A stretch of 64,000 nucleotides of DNA. Origin: Thiomicrospira sp. WB1 (lineage in GTDB: Bacteria; Pseudomonadota; Gammaproteobacteria; Thiomicrospirales; Thiomicrospiraceae). Below the pieces are notes generated by a model. The model had not been told where the DNA came from and made no database searches. It saw only the letters and a list, made by a program, of their open reading frames with translations. Below, one piece after another: positions 27,482 through 35,879 of this stretch; the stretch's first letter is position 1, and each line of letters begins with the position of its first letter. A program made the translations under genes and the position numbers. The stretch covers positions 62,001 to 126,000 of the forward strand of contig NZ_LQBN01000001.1 in assembly GCF_001507535.1 (NCBI RefSeq). The letters are read 5' to 3'.

Positions 27482-28719
27482 CGGCCACTTTTTTGATTAT
27501 CGAAGATCAGGTCTCCATGGCAGGCTTGCTTAAAAGTGAACTGGCGCGGCTGACCGATGCGCCCATTGAGGTATGTCATGACATGGCCGAGGCTCGGGCA
27601 CTGATTGAATCCGGGCGGGAAATTGCGGTGTGTCTGACCGGGTTGCAGTTGCCGGATTCGCACGAAAACGAAATCATTCATCTGCTGCGCGCCCACCATA
27701 TTCCCACGGTGGTGCTGACCGGCAGCTACAAAGAGTCCACCCGCCAGGCCATGTTCGAGCTCAAAGTGGCGGATTATGTGATCAAGGAGAGCATTGCGTC
27801 CATTCGTTATGCGGTGCAGATCACCCATCGGCTTTATCACAATGCCCAGCGCCATGTCTGGCTGCTGGGGCATGGTCAGCGCAGCAGTGCCAGGCTGTTG
27901 GGCATGCTGCGCACACACCGGTATCAGGTGCGGGCTTATGACTGCACCCGCACCCTGCTGGCCGACCTGAAAAAAGACCGTCCCAATCTGCTGGTGCTCG
28001 ATGGCACTCAGACCGAGCCGGGCAATCACACCTTTGATCTGATCAATGTGCTGCGCCAGGATTACCTGCCCAGTCAGCTACCGATCATTGCCTGCGAAAG
28101 CAGTGAGCAGATTTCCAATGCCATCAAGTTGATGAAGTACGGGGTCAATGATTTTTACAATACCAGTTTCACCCCGGAAGAATTCTATGTGCGCGTCAAC
28201 CAGAACATCGAACAGGCCGAGGTCTATCACAAAATTGAGCGTCTGTCGCAGCGTGACAGCCTGACCGGGCTCTATAACCGGCGCACGTTTTTTTCCAAGG
28301 CGCAGGCTGTGGTGCAGCAGGCTGAGGCAGAAGGCGGCTACTTTTTTGTGCTCATGGCCGACATTGATCATTTCAAACAGGTCAATGACACCCATGGCCA
28401 TCAGAAAGGGGATGAAGCGATCGGGTTTGTGGCCCGTTGTCTGCGCGAGCAGTTTGCCTCAGGGCTGGTCGGACGTTTCGGCGGAGAGGAATTCTGTGTG
28501 ATCGGTCGTCTGGCCGACACGCGGGAGGCCGAACAGGATGCCGAAGCGCTGCGTGCTCGCATTGAAGACGCGTCTTTGGCGCAGACCGGCGTGGCCTTCA
28601 CCTTGAGTCAGGGCCTCACGTTTTCCGGGGCCTCGGTGGATGAGGCGGTCAAAAAAGCCGATGACGCCCTCTATCAGTCCAAAGCACAGGGCCGTAACCG
28701 GGTGACCTCTGTGTTTTAG
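27478..28719 (+). CDS. Double-receiver GGDEF response regulator
   Basis: A 413-residue diguanylate cyclase regulator starting with GTG in overlap with the preceding stop. Residues about 2-115 form a receiver fold, but where the phospho-Asp should be it reads AVCLTGLQLPD, so the acceptor seems lost. A second receiver (about 123-240) has LLVLDGTQTEP with an Asp in place. The GGDEF domain (about 250-413) has the variant RFGGEEF, which is catalytically competent in other proteins, and no RxxD inhibitory site. It probably takes signals through the second receiver and makes c-di-GMP. Confidence 0.9.
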   Translation: MTATFLIIEDQVSMAGLLKSELARLTDAPIEVCHDMAEARALIESGREIAVCLTGLQLPDSHENEIIHLLRAHHIPTVVLTGSYKESTRQAMFELKVADYVIKESIASIRYAVQITHRLYHNAQRHVWLLGHGQRSSARLLGMLRTHRYQVRAYDCTRTLLADLKKDRPNLLVLDGTQTEPGNHTFDLINVLRQDYLPSQLPIIACESSEQISNAIKLMKYGVNDFYNTSFTPEEFYVRVNQNIEQAEVYHKIERLSQRDSLTGLYNRRTFFSKAQAVVQQAEAEGGYFFVLMADIDHFKQVNDTHGHQKGDEAIGFVARCLREQFASGLVGRFGGEEFCVIGRLADTREAEQDAEALRARIEDASLAQTGVAFTLSQGLTFSGASVDEAVKKADDALYQSKAQGRNRVTSVF

Positions 28720-28800
28720 GCTTGCGCCCGGTGGATTTAACCACTACAGTTGAAACCAGTCAGGCGCGCGCCATGAAAATCAGTGTGAGATTGAATCGTT

Positions 28801-29559
28801 ATGTCTATTCCGATTGAAACCGTTAAAGCCGGTTGCCAACAATGCCAACGCCCATTGGGGTTTGATTTCACCTTTGCATTTCAGCCCATTGTGAACGTTG
28901 CCACCGGAGGGGTCTTCGGTTATGAAGCGCTGGTGCGCGACCCGGTGGAAAAGAATGCCTGGGCGGTGCTCCAGAAGGTCAATGACAGCAACCGTTATGC
29001 GTTTGACCAGGCCTGTCGTCAGACCGCCATCGGGCTGGCATCGGCGCTGAAGATGGACAAAATTCTCAGCATCAATTTTCTGCCCAATGCTGTGTATGAA
29101 CCGGAGCATTGCATCCAAAGCACCATTCGAGCGGCCAGGCAGCATAATTTTCCGATTGAAAAAATCATGTTTGAAATCACCGAATCCGAACGGGTGGTGG
29201 ATCAGCAACATTTGACCAATATCTTTCAGTATTACCAGAAACAGGGGTTTATCACCGCGTTGGACGACTTTGGCGCCGGGCACGCCGGGCTCAATATGCT
29301 GGCCAACTTTCAGCCCGGGGTTTTGAAGATTGACATGGAGTTGGTGCAAAACGTCAGCCGTGACCCGGTCAAAATGATCATCGCGCGCCATCTGGTGGCC
29401 ATGTGTCAGGAAATGAATGTCATGGTGCTGGCCGAAGGCGTGGAAACACGGGAAGACGTTCAGTTTTATCAAGAATTGGGTGTGACCCTGATGCAGGGGT
29501 ACTTTTTTGCCCGACCCGGCATTGAAACCTTACCCGAACCGGATTTCAGTCAGCTATAA
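28801..29559 (+). CDS. Stand-alone EAL phosphodiesterase
   Basis: A 252-residue EAL protein expected to hydrolyse c-di-GMP. Seen: YEALVRDP near residue 42, SINFLPNA, MFEITESERV, LDDFGAGHAGL, LKIDMEL and LAEGVET, covering the metal and base positions. A short N-terminal stretch CQQCQRP could bind a metal, but this is not a known module. It follows the GGDEF regulator by 81 bases. A palindromic element begins at its stop codon. Confidence 0.92.
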   Translation: MSIPIETVKAGCQQCQRPLGFDFTFAFQPIVNVATGGVFGYEALVRDPVEKNAWAVLQKVNDSNRYAFDQACRQTAIGLASALKMDKILSINFLPNAVYEPEHCIQSTIRAARQHNFPIEKIMFEITESERVVDQQHLTNIFQYYQKQGFITALDDFGAGHAGLNMLANFQPGVLKIDMELVQNVSRDPVKMIIARHLVAMCQEMNVMVLAEGVETREDVQFYQELGVTLMQGYFFARPGIETLPEPDFSQL

Positions 29560-29719
29560 GGGGGCTGGCCAAAATTATCTTTACATTCGGTCGCACCTGG
29601 GCCATCACTGCTGTGTTGCGTTTCTTGGCAAGGACTCTGCCATTACCTGCGAAACGCGTCTTGCATTGATGGCTCAAGCACGCCCTCGGTGTTGACAACA
29701 TGATTTCGGTCAGCCCCCT
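29559..29719. mobile_element. MITE-like imperfect palindrome of about 160 bp
   Basis: The left end AGGGGGCTGGCCAAAAT and the reversed right end AGGGGGCTGACCGAAAT match over their first 17 bases with two differences. Further inverted matches lie inside (GCCATCA, GCGTTTC/GAAACGC). No coding capacity. Such size and symmetry fit a non-autonomous terminal-inverted-repeat element or a large RNA hairpin. It abuts the EAL stop on one side and precedes an iterated palindrome on the other. Confidence 0.6.
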
Positions 29720-29732
29720 GAGGGCATTTTTC

Positions 29733-29744
29733 ACCAGGCCTGGT
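29733..29744. repeat. Iterated palindrome copy 8 (3' of gluQ)
   Basis: Perfect ACCAGGCCTGGT whose last base is the last base of the gluQ stop codon; between convergent genes. Confidence 0.95.
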
Positions 29745-30664
29745 CAATTTGAGGGTATCAGTCGCTCGGGTTCCCAGTTTTCCACGGCCCAGTCCCACAG
29801 TCCCACCAGTGTTTGAAGCCGAGGCGGCGGGTGCTGCAAAAAACGCAACGCCGCGGTCAGTGTGTCTCGCGCCTGATGCACGTCAATCGCCGGGGCGCGG
29901 CTCTTTTTGCTTAATTTGATCCCTTCGTGATTAACGGCCAGGCGATGGTGTGCATAGTGCGGTGGGGTGTGGCCCAACGCCAGCATGAGCGTGCGCTGGG
30001 CGAAGCTACTGGTTAATAAATCTTCGCCCCGCACCACTTCCGTGACGCCCATGGCCAGATCGTCCACGGCACAGGCCAGATGGTAGCCAAAGATGCCATC
30101 GGCGCGCTTGACCACAAAATCACCCAATTCGTCGGTCACTTTCAGGGTTTGAAGGCCTTGAAACCCATCTTCAAAGTGCAAAATGGATTGATCCGGTTGA
30201 AAACGCCAGGCGGCGTCTGCCGGGGTGAGCGTGGCCGGATCAGGCCGGCGTCCGTTGGGTCGGCAATGAGCATCGTAGACATGGGCGCCATCGGCCTGGC
30301 GCGCTTTGATCTGTTTACGGCTGCAGGTGCACACATACAGGCGTCCGGCCCGGTTTAACTGAGACAAGGCCGCCTGATAAGCCGACGAACGCTGGGATTG
30401 ATAGATCACTGGGCCATCCCATTCAAAGCCGTAGCCCTGCAACTGCGTGAGAATGGCCTCACAGGCGCCATCGACGACGCGCGGGCCATCGAGGTCATCC
30501 AGGCGAACCCGCCATTGGCCCTGTTGATGCCGGGCACTTAGATAACTGGCGGTGGCGGCGATCAGTGAGCCGAAATGCAAAGGGCCGCTGGGGGTGGGCG
30601 CAAAGCGCCCCACGCACTGTTGCGGCGCGTCGGTCAAGGTCAGGGTGCGGGCAATGGCTTCCAT
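29744..30664 (-). CDS. gluQ: Glutamyl-Q tRNA(Asp) synthetase
   Basis: A 306-residue truncated glutamyl-tRNA synthetase paralogue lacking the anticodon-binding domain. It attaches glutamate to the queuosine base of tRNA(Asp). Signature motifs are the HIGH-like PSGPLHFGS, the zinc ligands CTCS with later Y and C (DAHCRPN), and the KMSKS-like KLSKK. Length fits the family (about 290-310). Monocistronic, convergent with the EAL gene; dksA, the common neighbour, is absent. Confidence 0.95.
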   Translation of the reverse strand: MEAIARTLTLTDAPQQCVGRFAPTPSGPLHFGSLIAATASYLSARHQQGQWRVRLDDLDGPRVVDGACEAILTQLQGYGFEWDGPVIYQSQRSSAYQAALSQLNRAGRLYVCTCSRKQIKARQADGAHVYDAHCRPNGRRPDPATLTPADAAWRFQPDQSILHFEDGFQGLQTLKVTDELGDFVVKRADGIFGYHLACAVDDLAMGVTEVVRGEDLLTSSFAQRTLMLALGHTPPHYAHHRLAVNHEGIKLSKKSRAPAIDVHQARDTLTAALRFLQHPPPRLQTLVGLWDWAVENWEPERLIPSN

Positions 30665-30812
30665 GGCGCTATCTTAGCGAGTCCCGGGTAAGAGATCAAA
30701 GTCCGCTGCGACGCGCCGAACCGGATGACGTAAACCAGTCGGTTGGCCGTTCAACGTTTGTTCCTGTCCTCGCCTGTGGCACAATAAGAGGCATGGGACG
30801 AAGGAGGTTGGC

Positions 30813-31376
30813 ATGGGTGCGGACATGGCAGAGACACAATCCTGGTGGGCCGCTCTGGCTCTGACCCCCTGGTGGGTTTGGGGCTTGCTGGCGGTGGCGC
30901 TATGGCTGAGCGTGCGCGGGCTTAAGACCCGGGTGGTGGCGCTTTGGCAGTTGCCGATCTGGCCACTGCTGCTGATGGCGGTGGCGGCCGATCAGCTGGT
31001 GACGTCGGTCCCGGCGGACATGACCGGGTCGATCGGGCTGCTGATCGCGATGGCGCTGGCGTGGCTGCTGGGCTCGGCGGCGGGTATGTTGCTGGTGGCC
31101 CGTCTGTCGCTGCATCTGGACCCGGCCCATCACTTGATCGAAATCCCCGGCAGCGCGTTTCGTCTGGGGGTGACATTGTTGTTGCTGGGATTCAAATGGC
31201 TCTGGCTCTGGCAAGCGTCGCTGGCACCGTTGAGTCTGCTGCAGCCGGGGATGATCTGGGCCAGTGTGTTTTTTAATGTGACGCTGATGGGACTGGTGTT
31301 CGGCTGGGGCATGACGTTTTATTTGCGCCTGCGTCATGTACAAAAATACGGGCCGGATGATGACGACAGCGTTTGA
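30813..31376 (+). CDS. Multi-pass membrane protein of unknown function
   Basis: A 187-residue protein with about five hydrophobic helices and an acidic tail PDDDDSV. It is rich in Trp and Leu; no family recognised with confidence (some resemblance to small DUF6622-like proteins). AAGGAGG lies six bases before the ATG. It overlaps the DUF3095 gene start by about 20 bases. Confidence 0.7.
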   Translation: MGADMAETQSWWAALALTPWWVWGLLAVALWLSVRGLKTRVVALWQLPIWPLLLMAVAADQLVTSVPADMTGSIGLLIAMALAWLLGSAAGMLLVARLSLHLDPAHHLIEIPGSAFRLGVTLLLLGFKWLWLWQASLAPLSLLQPGMIWASVFFNVTLMGLVFGWGMTFYLRLRHVQKYGPDDDDSV

Positions 31377-32535
31377 AACCGAGTTGCCGCTGTTAACCGA
31401 CTTTTCTCAGACGCTGGCGGATGCCAGTTATCAGCCAGTGCCAGACGATGCCTGGGTGTTTGTCGCCGACATTGTGAACTCGACCCAAGCGATTGAAGCG
31501 GGGCGGTTTCGCGACATCAATACCCTGGGAGGCGGCACCATCGCTGCGGTGCTGAACGCGGTCCGTCCTCACCGTGTGCCCTATGTGTTTGGTGGGGACG
31601 GCGCCACGTTTTGTGTGGCCGCTGATCAGGTCGCGGCGGTCAGCGACGCCTTGCGGGGCTGTCAGGACATGGCGCGTGAAGGCTTTGATCTGGTGCTGCG
31701 GGTCGGTTGCATTTCGGTGGCGGCGCTCTCCAAGCCGGTTCGCGCGACCCGTTTTCAGAAAGCGCCCCATTTGATTCAGTATTTTTTCATCGGCAATGGC
31801 TTGAGCGAAGCCGAGGCGCGCATTAAACGTGATCCGGCCTGTGCTTTGCCGCCGGGGAGGGCTGAGGCCGATTTCAGTGGGTTTGAATGTCGCTGGAACG
31901 AAATTCCGTCCAAAAAACAACGAACCCTGAGTTTGTTGGTCCAGGCCATGGGCGCGACTCGGGCCGAGCGTCTGGCCACCTATTCGGCTTTGCACACCAA
32001 AATAGAGCATTGGCTGGGCGATGAGACGGGTCGCCATCCACTCAACCTGTCAGGCTTGTCGCTCAGTGCCAACCCTGACAAACTTCGAGGGGAAGCCACC
32101 TTGAAAACCGGGTTCAGTTTGTCTTCTTGGCGTCGTCGCCTGAGTCAATGGCACCGGATGGCGGTGCTCTGGTTGCAGAACCGTGTTGGCAATGTCTGGA
32201 TGCGGCGGGGAATGCAGGCGCTGGGTGCGGAGTGGGGGCGTTACAAAGCGGACTTAATCACCCACACGGATTTTTTCAAACTCGATGATATCTACCGCAC
32301 AGTGGTGTCGGCGGATGATGAGGATTGGGAAGCGTTGCATCGGTGGCTGCAGTCGCAGCAGGCGCAAGGAACTTTGTGCTTTGGGGTGCATGTGACGGAT
32401 GCGGCCATGGTGACCTGCCTGGTGGAAAAAACCGGGGTCGAGCACCTGCATTTTGTGGACAGCATCGATGGCGGCTATGCTGTGGCGGCTCGCCAACTCA
32501 AACAACAACTTCAACGGGATCAAAAAGACACCTAA
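31357..32535 (+). CDS. DUF3095-family protein (nucleotide-cyclase-like)
   Basis: A 392-residue protein of the DUF3095 family. The opening VFVADIVNSTQAIE and the later VPYVFGGDGATFC resemble the two metal-binding segments of class III nucleotide cyclases, and annotation pipelines often link the family to them; enzymatic activity has not been established. Start among two adjacent ATGs (31357, 31360) or 31336 is uncertain. Overlaps the upstream membrane protein, suggesting co-translation, and is followed one base later by the YaiI gene. Confidence 0.8.
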   Translation: MMTTAFETELPLLTDFSQTLADASYQPVPDDAWVFVADIVNSTQAIEAGRFRDINTLGGGTIAAVLNAVRPHRVPYVFGGDGATFCVAADQVAAVSDALRGCQDMAREGFDLVLRVGCISVAALSKPVRATRFQKAPHLIQYFFIGNGLSEAEARIKRDPACALPPGRAEADFSGFECRWNEIPSKKQRTLSLLVQAMGATRAERLATYSALHTKIEHWLGDETGRHPLNLSGLSLSANPDKLRGEATLKTGFSLSSWRRRLSQWHRMAVLWLQNRVGNVWMRRGMQALGAEWGRYKADLITHTDFFKLDDIYRTVVSADDEDWEALHRWLQSQQAQGTLCFGVHVTDAAMVTCLVEKTGVEHLHFVDSIDGGYAVAARQLKQQLQRDQKDT

Positions 32536-32536
32536 T

Positions 32537-33052
32537 ATGACTGTTTCCACCTCGACCGACCATTCGGCCACCATCTGGGTTGACGCCGACGCCTGTCCGG
32601 CACCCATGAAACAAATTCTGTTCAAGGCGGCCAAGCGCACGCAGATTCCGGTGTGTTTGCTGGCCAATCATCCTTTATCGGTGCCGGGGAGCGCTTACAT
32701 TGATTTTATTCAGGTGCCCCAGGGGATCGATGCGGCCGATCATGTGATCGTGCAGAAAGTCCGTGCTTCGGATCTGGTGATTACCGCAGACATTCCACTG
32801 GCCTCGGAAGTGATTGCCAAAGGCGCGCTGGCGCTCAACCCCCGCGGGCAGCTTTACACCGAAGACAACATCGCCCAGCGTCTGCGGGTGCGCAATGAAC
32901 TGGAGCAGTTACGCGCCAGCGGCATTCAGACCGGTGGCCCGCCGCCGCTCAGCCAGAAAGACAAACAGGCGTTTGCCCGCGTGCTGGAGCAGTTTCTGCT
33001 GAAAGCTCTGCGAGAACAGGGCGTTCCGGTCAGACAATCTATTCGGCACTAG
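32537..33052 (+). CDS. yaiI: YaiI/YqxD-family (DUF188) protein
   Basis: A 171-residue member of the DUF188 family with the PIN-like metal motif IWVDADACPAPMK and, further on, DLVITADIPLA. The C-terminal GGPPPLSQKDKQAF is also typical. Likely a nuclease-like protein of unsettled role. The ATG at 32537 is chosen because longer frames lack ribosome sites. It lies directly after the DUF3095 gene and its stop overlaps the broken gene on the other strand by four bases. Confidence 0.9.
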   Translation: MTVSTSTDHSATIWVDADACPAPMKQILFKAAKRTQIPVCLLANHPLSVPGSAYIDFIQVPQGIDAADHVIVQKVRASDLVITADIPLASEVIAKGALALNPRGQLYTEDNIAQRLRVRNELEQLRASGIQTGGPPPLSQKDKQAFARVLEQFLLKALREQGVPVRQSIRH

Positions 33053-33598
33053 TAAGTGCCCAGCTCCAAAACCTGCTCGCCGAAGGACTCGACGTTTTCG
33101 CCATCAAAGTGAATCGCTTTGAGGGTGACGTAATAGCACCGGAGCAGGGCGGCATATACGCCCCGGCTTTATCGCGTTTGGGGTTACGATGGGGTTCGAG
33201 GATGAAACTGCCTTTGGGCATGTGAAAACTGTGACCGTCCACGCGCGGCAGTTTGATCAGGTGCTGGTCCGGGGTGATGGCAAAGGCCATGCGGCCATGA
33301 CCGCCATGATTCATCGGTTCGTAATCCCGATCACTGTATTCGGCAATGATCAGATTCACGGCATCGGCAGATTGCGAATTCGGATTTCAGGCGTGGCAGG
33401 CATGATGCCACCGAATCGTTGGCATTGTTGGCCTTCCGGGACCGTTTTGCCGTCCCAACCGTAATCACTGATACTGGCTTCCCACTGAACCGGTTCGGAG
33501 GGCTCGGCGCCGAGAGCCAGTCCGGGAAGGGCCAGAAGACCCGTGAACAGGACCAGGACTCGGAGCAAAGCAGGAAAGGGTTGGGCCAAGTGGGTCAT
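33049..33598 (-). pseudogene. Broken gene for a small secreted protein (two frameshifts)
   Basis: The frame starts with a signal peptide (ALLRVLVLFTGLLALPGLALGA) and proceeds to RIRNLPMP at 33356, where a TGA intervenes. The sense continues in another frame as VNLIIAEYSDRDYEPM down to KRDKAG, and then in a third frame as YYVTLKAIHFDGENVESFG, ending at TAG 33049-33051. The three pieces join into one plausible protein of about 180 residues if single bases are restored near 33358 and 33165. No family recognised. It is either a true pseudogene or has two sequencing indels. Confidence 0.65.
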
Positions 33599-33651
33599 GC
33601 GAATTCCTTTTGATTCATGACTGGGATTCTAAAACCGTGGCGGTCTGCCGG

Positions 33652-34812
33652 TCAATTGGCGATGGAATGAAAGCCGGGCAGCATCCACAAATGGCTGTAC
33701 CAGCGAAACTGGCCGTTGCCGATCGGTTGGGTGCAGGCATAACGATTGCGCGGAGGCGCCAGAGGCCGGTCGTAACTCAGGGTGACGGTGCGGGCATCGT
33801 GCCACGCCAGCGACAGGGGGTCGCCCTGTTGATTGAAGCATTGCAGGCGCGCCTGTTCTTCTTCGCTCATGGGCCGGGAAAAGGTCAGCGTCAATTGAGG
33901 CGGGTTGTGCTGGACCCGTGTATCGGACGGCGAAATGGACTGCACCGGCAAAGGGCGGGTATGGGTGATCAGGGCAAAGCGCTCCATGCCGCCAAACTCG
34001 GTGTTGACGGGAAAACGCAGCAGAGCACCGCGATCGCTCCGGGCATCAATGGCCCCGGAATGCTGGCTGACACCGACATACCCCATTTTTTGGATGGTTT
34101 GTTTGACCGCCTGGCTGTATTCGCCGTAGGGATAGGCCAATAATTTGGGCACAGGGTTTGGCAGATGTTGTTGCAATAGGGTCTGGGCGGTGGTGATGTC
34201 CTGGCGTATGCGTTTTAACCAGGCCTGGTCAGATTCATTGGGTGTTTGCACCATGGTGTCGTGGGTGTGGCCGTGATTGGCGATTTCAAAACCGGCTTGT
34301 TGCATTTCCACCAGTTGGGCCCAGGTCATGTGGGACTGATAGCCCTGTTCGATCGGTTGAGTGTTGGCAAAGACGGTCATGGGCCACCCGCGTGCTTGCA
34401 GTGCCGGGAAGGCGGTGGTGTAAACACTGCGATAAGCGTCATCCGCGGTGATCACCAGGGTTTTTTCCGGCAGGGAGGTGCCCTGCTCAAAGGCCTCAAG
34501 CACGTCGCCCAGGGTCATCAGTTCAAACCCTTCTTGCGCCAGATAGTCGAGCTGGCGTTCAAACTGTTGTGGGCGGATACTGGTGCTGGCCGGTGTGTCG
34601 TCAGAAAAATGATGATACACCAATACCACCGCCGGGTGGGTGTCAGCCGGCGACGGGCTTTCGGCTTTGGGGGCGGACATGGCGAATGAGGTAGCGTGCA
34701 CGCATCCCAACAGCAGGGCCAGTCCCAACTGAGCCCAACGACGGGCATCGGCCAGCGGTCGGCTGGTTCGCCAAATTTTGGGTGCATTAAACGATGGGCG
34801 AATACATTGCAT
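33652..34812 (-). CDS. Secreted polysaccharide deacetylase (NodB domain)
   Basis: A 386-residue exported protein with a signal peptide ending near SFAMSAP. The NodB domain (about 50-270) carries VVLVYHHFSDD, the catalytic TADDAYRSV and the metal-binding HGHTHDTM. The tail (about 280-386) looks like a beta domain that could bind polymer. Such enzymes remove N-acetyl groups from peptidoglycan or exopolysaccharide such as poly-GlcNAc; no pga genes are close. GGGGAA precedes the ATG. It carries one iterated palindrome read as DQAWLKR. Confidence 0.9.
   Translation of the reverse strand: MQCIRPSFNAPKIWRTSRPLADARRWAQLGLALLLGCVHATSFAMSAPKAESPSPADTHPAVVLVYHHFSDDTPASTSIRPQQFERQLDYLAQEGFELMTLGDVLEAFEQGTSLPEKTLVITADDAYRSVYTTAFPALQARGWPMTVFANTQPIEQGYQSHMTWAQLVEMQQAGFEIANHGHTHDTMVQTPNESDQAWLKRIRQDITTAQTLLQQHLPNPVPKLLAYPYGEYSQAVKQTIQKMGYVGVSQHSGAIDARSDRGALLRFPVNTEFGGMERFALITHTRPLPVQSISPSDTRVQHNPPQLTLTFSRPMSEEEQARLQCFNQQGDPLSLAWHDARTVTLSYDRPLAPPRNRYACTQPIGNGQFRWYSHLWMLPGFHSIAN
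34218..34229. repeat. Iterated palindrome copy 9 (in deacetylase gene)
   Basis: Perfect ACCAGGCCTGGT with TTTTA/CAGA flanks, read as DQAW. Confidence 0.95.
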
Positions 34813-34915
34813 AACCGATTCCCCGTGTTGAGCATGACAGTCTGATAGCATATTTGTATCATAAATCACCGATAAACGTCGCCTTTAGCGACCTTTTTTC
34901 AGTAGAGGAGACCCT

Positions 34916-34987
34916 ATGCAAGGGGACGATACCATGACACACCACCCTGCAGGCGAGGTCAAAGCGCTCAATGCCCATGCTTGCTGA
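34916..34987 (+). CDS. Possible 23-codon leader ORF overlapping alkA
   Basis: An ATG with a strong AGAGGAG upstream opens a 23-codon frame ending ALNAHAC at TGA 34985-34987, 14 bases inside the alkA-like gene, which itself has no visible ribosome site. This could couple translation of the glycosylase. The ending also recalls the start of Ada proteins (LNxxACY), so it could instead be the remnant of a lost Ada domain. Low certainty. Confidence 0.35.
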   Translation: MQGDDTMTHHPAGEVKALNAHAC

Positions 34988-35879
34988 GCCTCTTGAACCG
35001 ATCGATTGTCTCGGCAAGGTGGCCTGGCAACGTTTCTGGCGCTTTCATGGTTCGACCAGCGACTCGAGGCCGTTAAAGTTGATCTGGGCCCAGCACTTGC
35101 AGGCCCCCGGCAACGGGTCGGGGATTGTGAGCGCTGAGTGTCGGCTGGCGGTGGAAGAAGGCCATTGTCATGCCCGGACGACCCCCTCGGCCCTGCAGGC
35201 CCAGGCATCGCAGGGGGTGAGGCGTCTGCTCGGGGTCGATCAGCCGGTGGAAGCGGCCTGGGCAAAGTTGGCAGAGCAGGGGTGTCTGACCCATGTGCCC
35301 GATCCCGATTTGGAAGCGCTGCGTCTGTGGCCGGTACTGACGCCATTTGAAGCGGGGGTGCGTGCCATCTTGAGCCAGCAGATCAGTATCAAAGCCGCCC
35401 GGGCGATTCGAGCGCGTTTGCTGGCGGCGATGCCGCAACGTGATGGCTACCAGGTGCTGCACCCGCAGACGCTGCGTCAGATGCCGGAATCGGCTTACCG
35501 GGCCTGTGGGCTGTCGGCGACAAAAGCCCGTGCTATGCAGGCACTGGCCGAGAGTGATTTGCTACCGTGCGACTGGTTGCCTGACGCATTGAATGCGGCC
35601 GAAGCGCAGTCATTGACGGAAAATTTAATTCGGTTACCGGGCATTGGGCCCTGGACGGCGCAATACGCACTGGTCAGAGGCTTTGGCTATGCCGATGCGG
35701 ATCTGTCCGGTGATCAGGGCGTGCGTGTGGGACTGCAACGATGGCAGTCTTTGCAATCCCAGAAACCGGCTGAGTTGCCGAGCATTGCCTCGGCGCGTCA
35801 ATGGCTGGCGGCGATGCAACCTTATCGAACCCAGGCCGCGGCGTTTTTATGGTGGCTGGCAGCGGAGGCCCAGCAATGA
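34971..35879 (+). CDS. AlkA-like DNA-3-methyladenine glycosylase
   Basis: A 302-residue helix-hairpin-helix glycosylase that excises alkylated purines. The diagnostic region is LPGIGPWTAQYALVRGFG followed by the catalytic Asp in ADADLSGDQGVR (near residue 245). FEAGVRAILSQQISIKAA marks the domain start. The first 90 residues fit the family poorly. It overlaps the tsaC start by four bases. With the AlkB-like enzyme it adds to alkylation repair, though the two are 32 kb apart. Confidence 0.88.
   Translation: MPMLAEPLEPIDCLGKVAWQRFWRFHGSTSDSRPLKLIWAQHLQAPGNGSGIVSAECRLAVEEGHCHARTTPSALQAQASQGVRRLLGVDQPVEAAWAKLAEQGCLTHVPDPDLEALRLWPVLTPFEAGVRAILSQQISIKAARAIRARLLAAMPQRDGYQVLHPQTLRQMPESAYRACGLSATKARAMQALAESDLLPCDWLPDALNAAEAQSLTENLIRLPGIGPWTAQYALVRGFGYADADLSGDQGVRVGLQRWQSLQSQKPAELPSIASARQWLAAMQPYRTQAAAFLWWLAAEAQQ

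Noticed and set aside
31393-32037. Possible split of the DUF3095 gene by an antisense frame
   Set aside because: The plus-strand frame is uninterrupted and carries the conserved family motifs.
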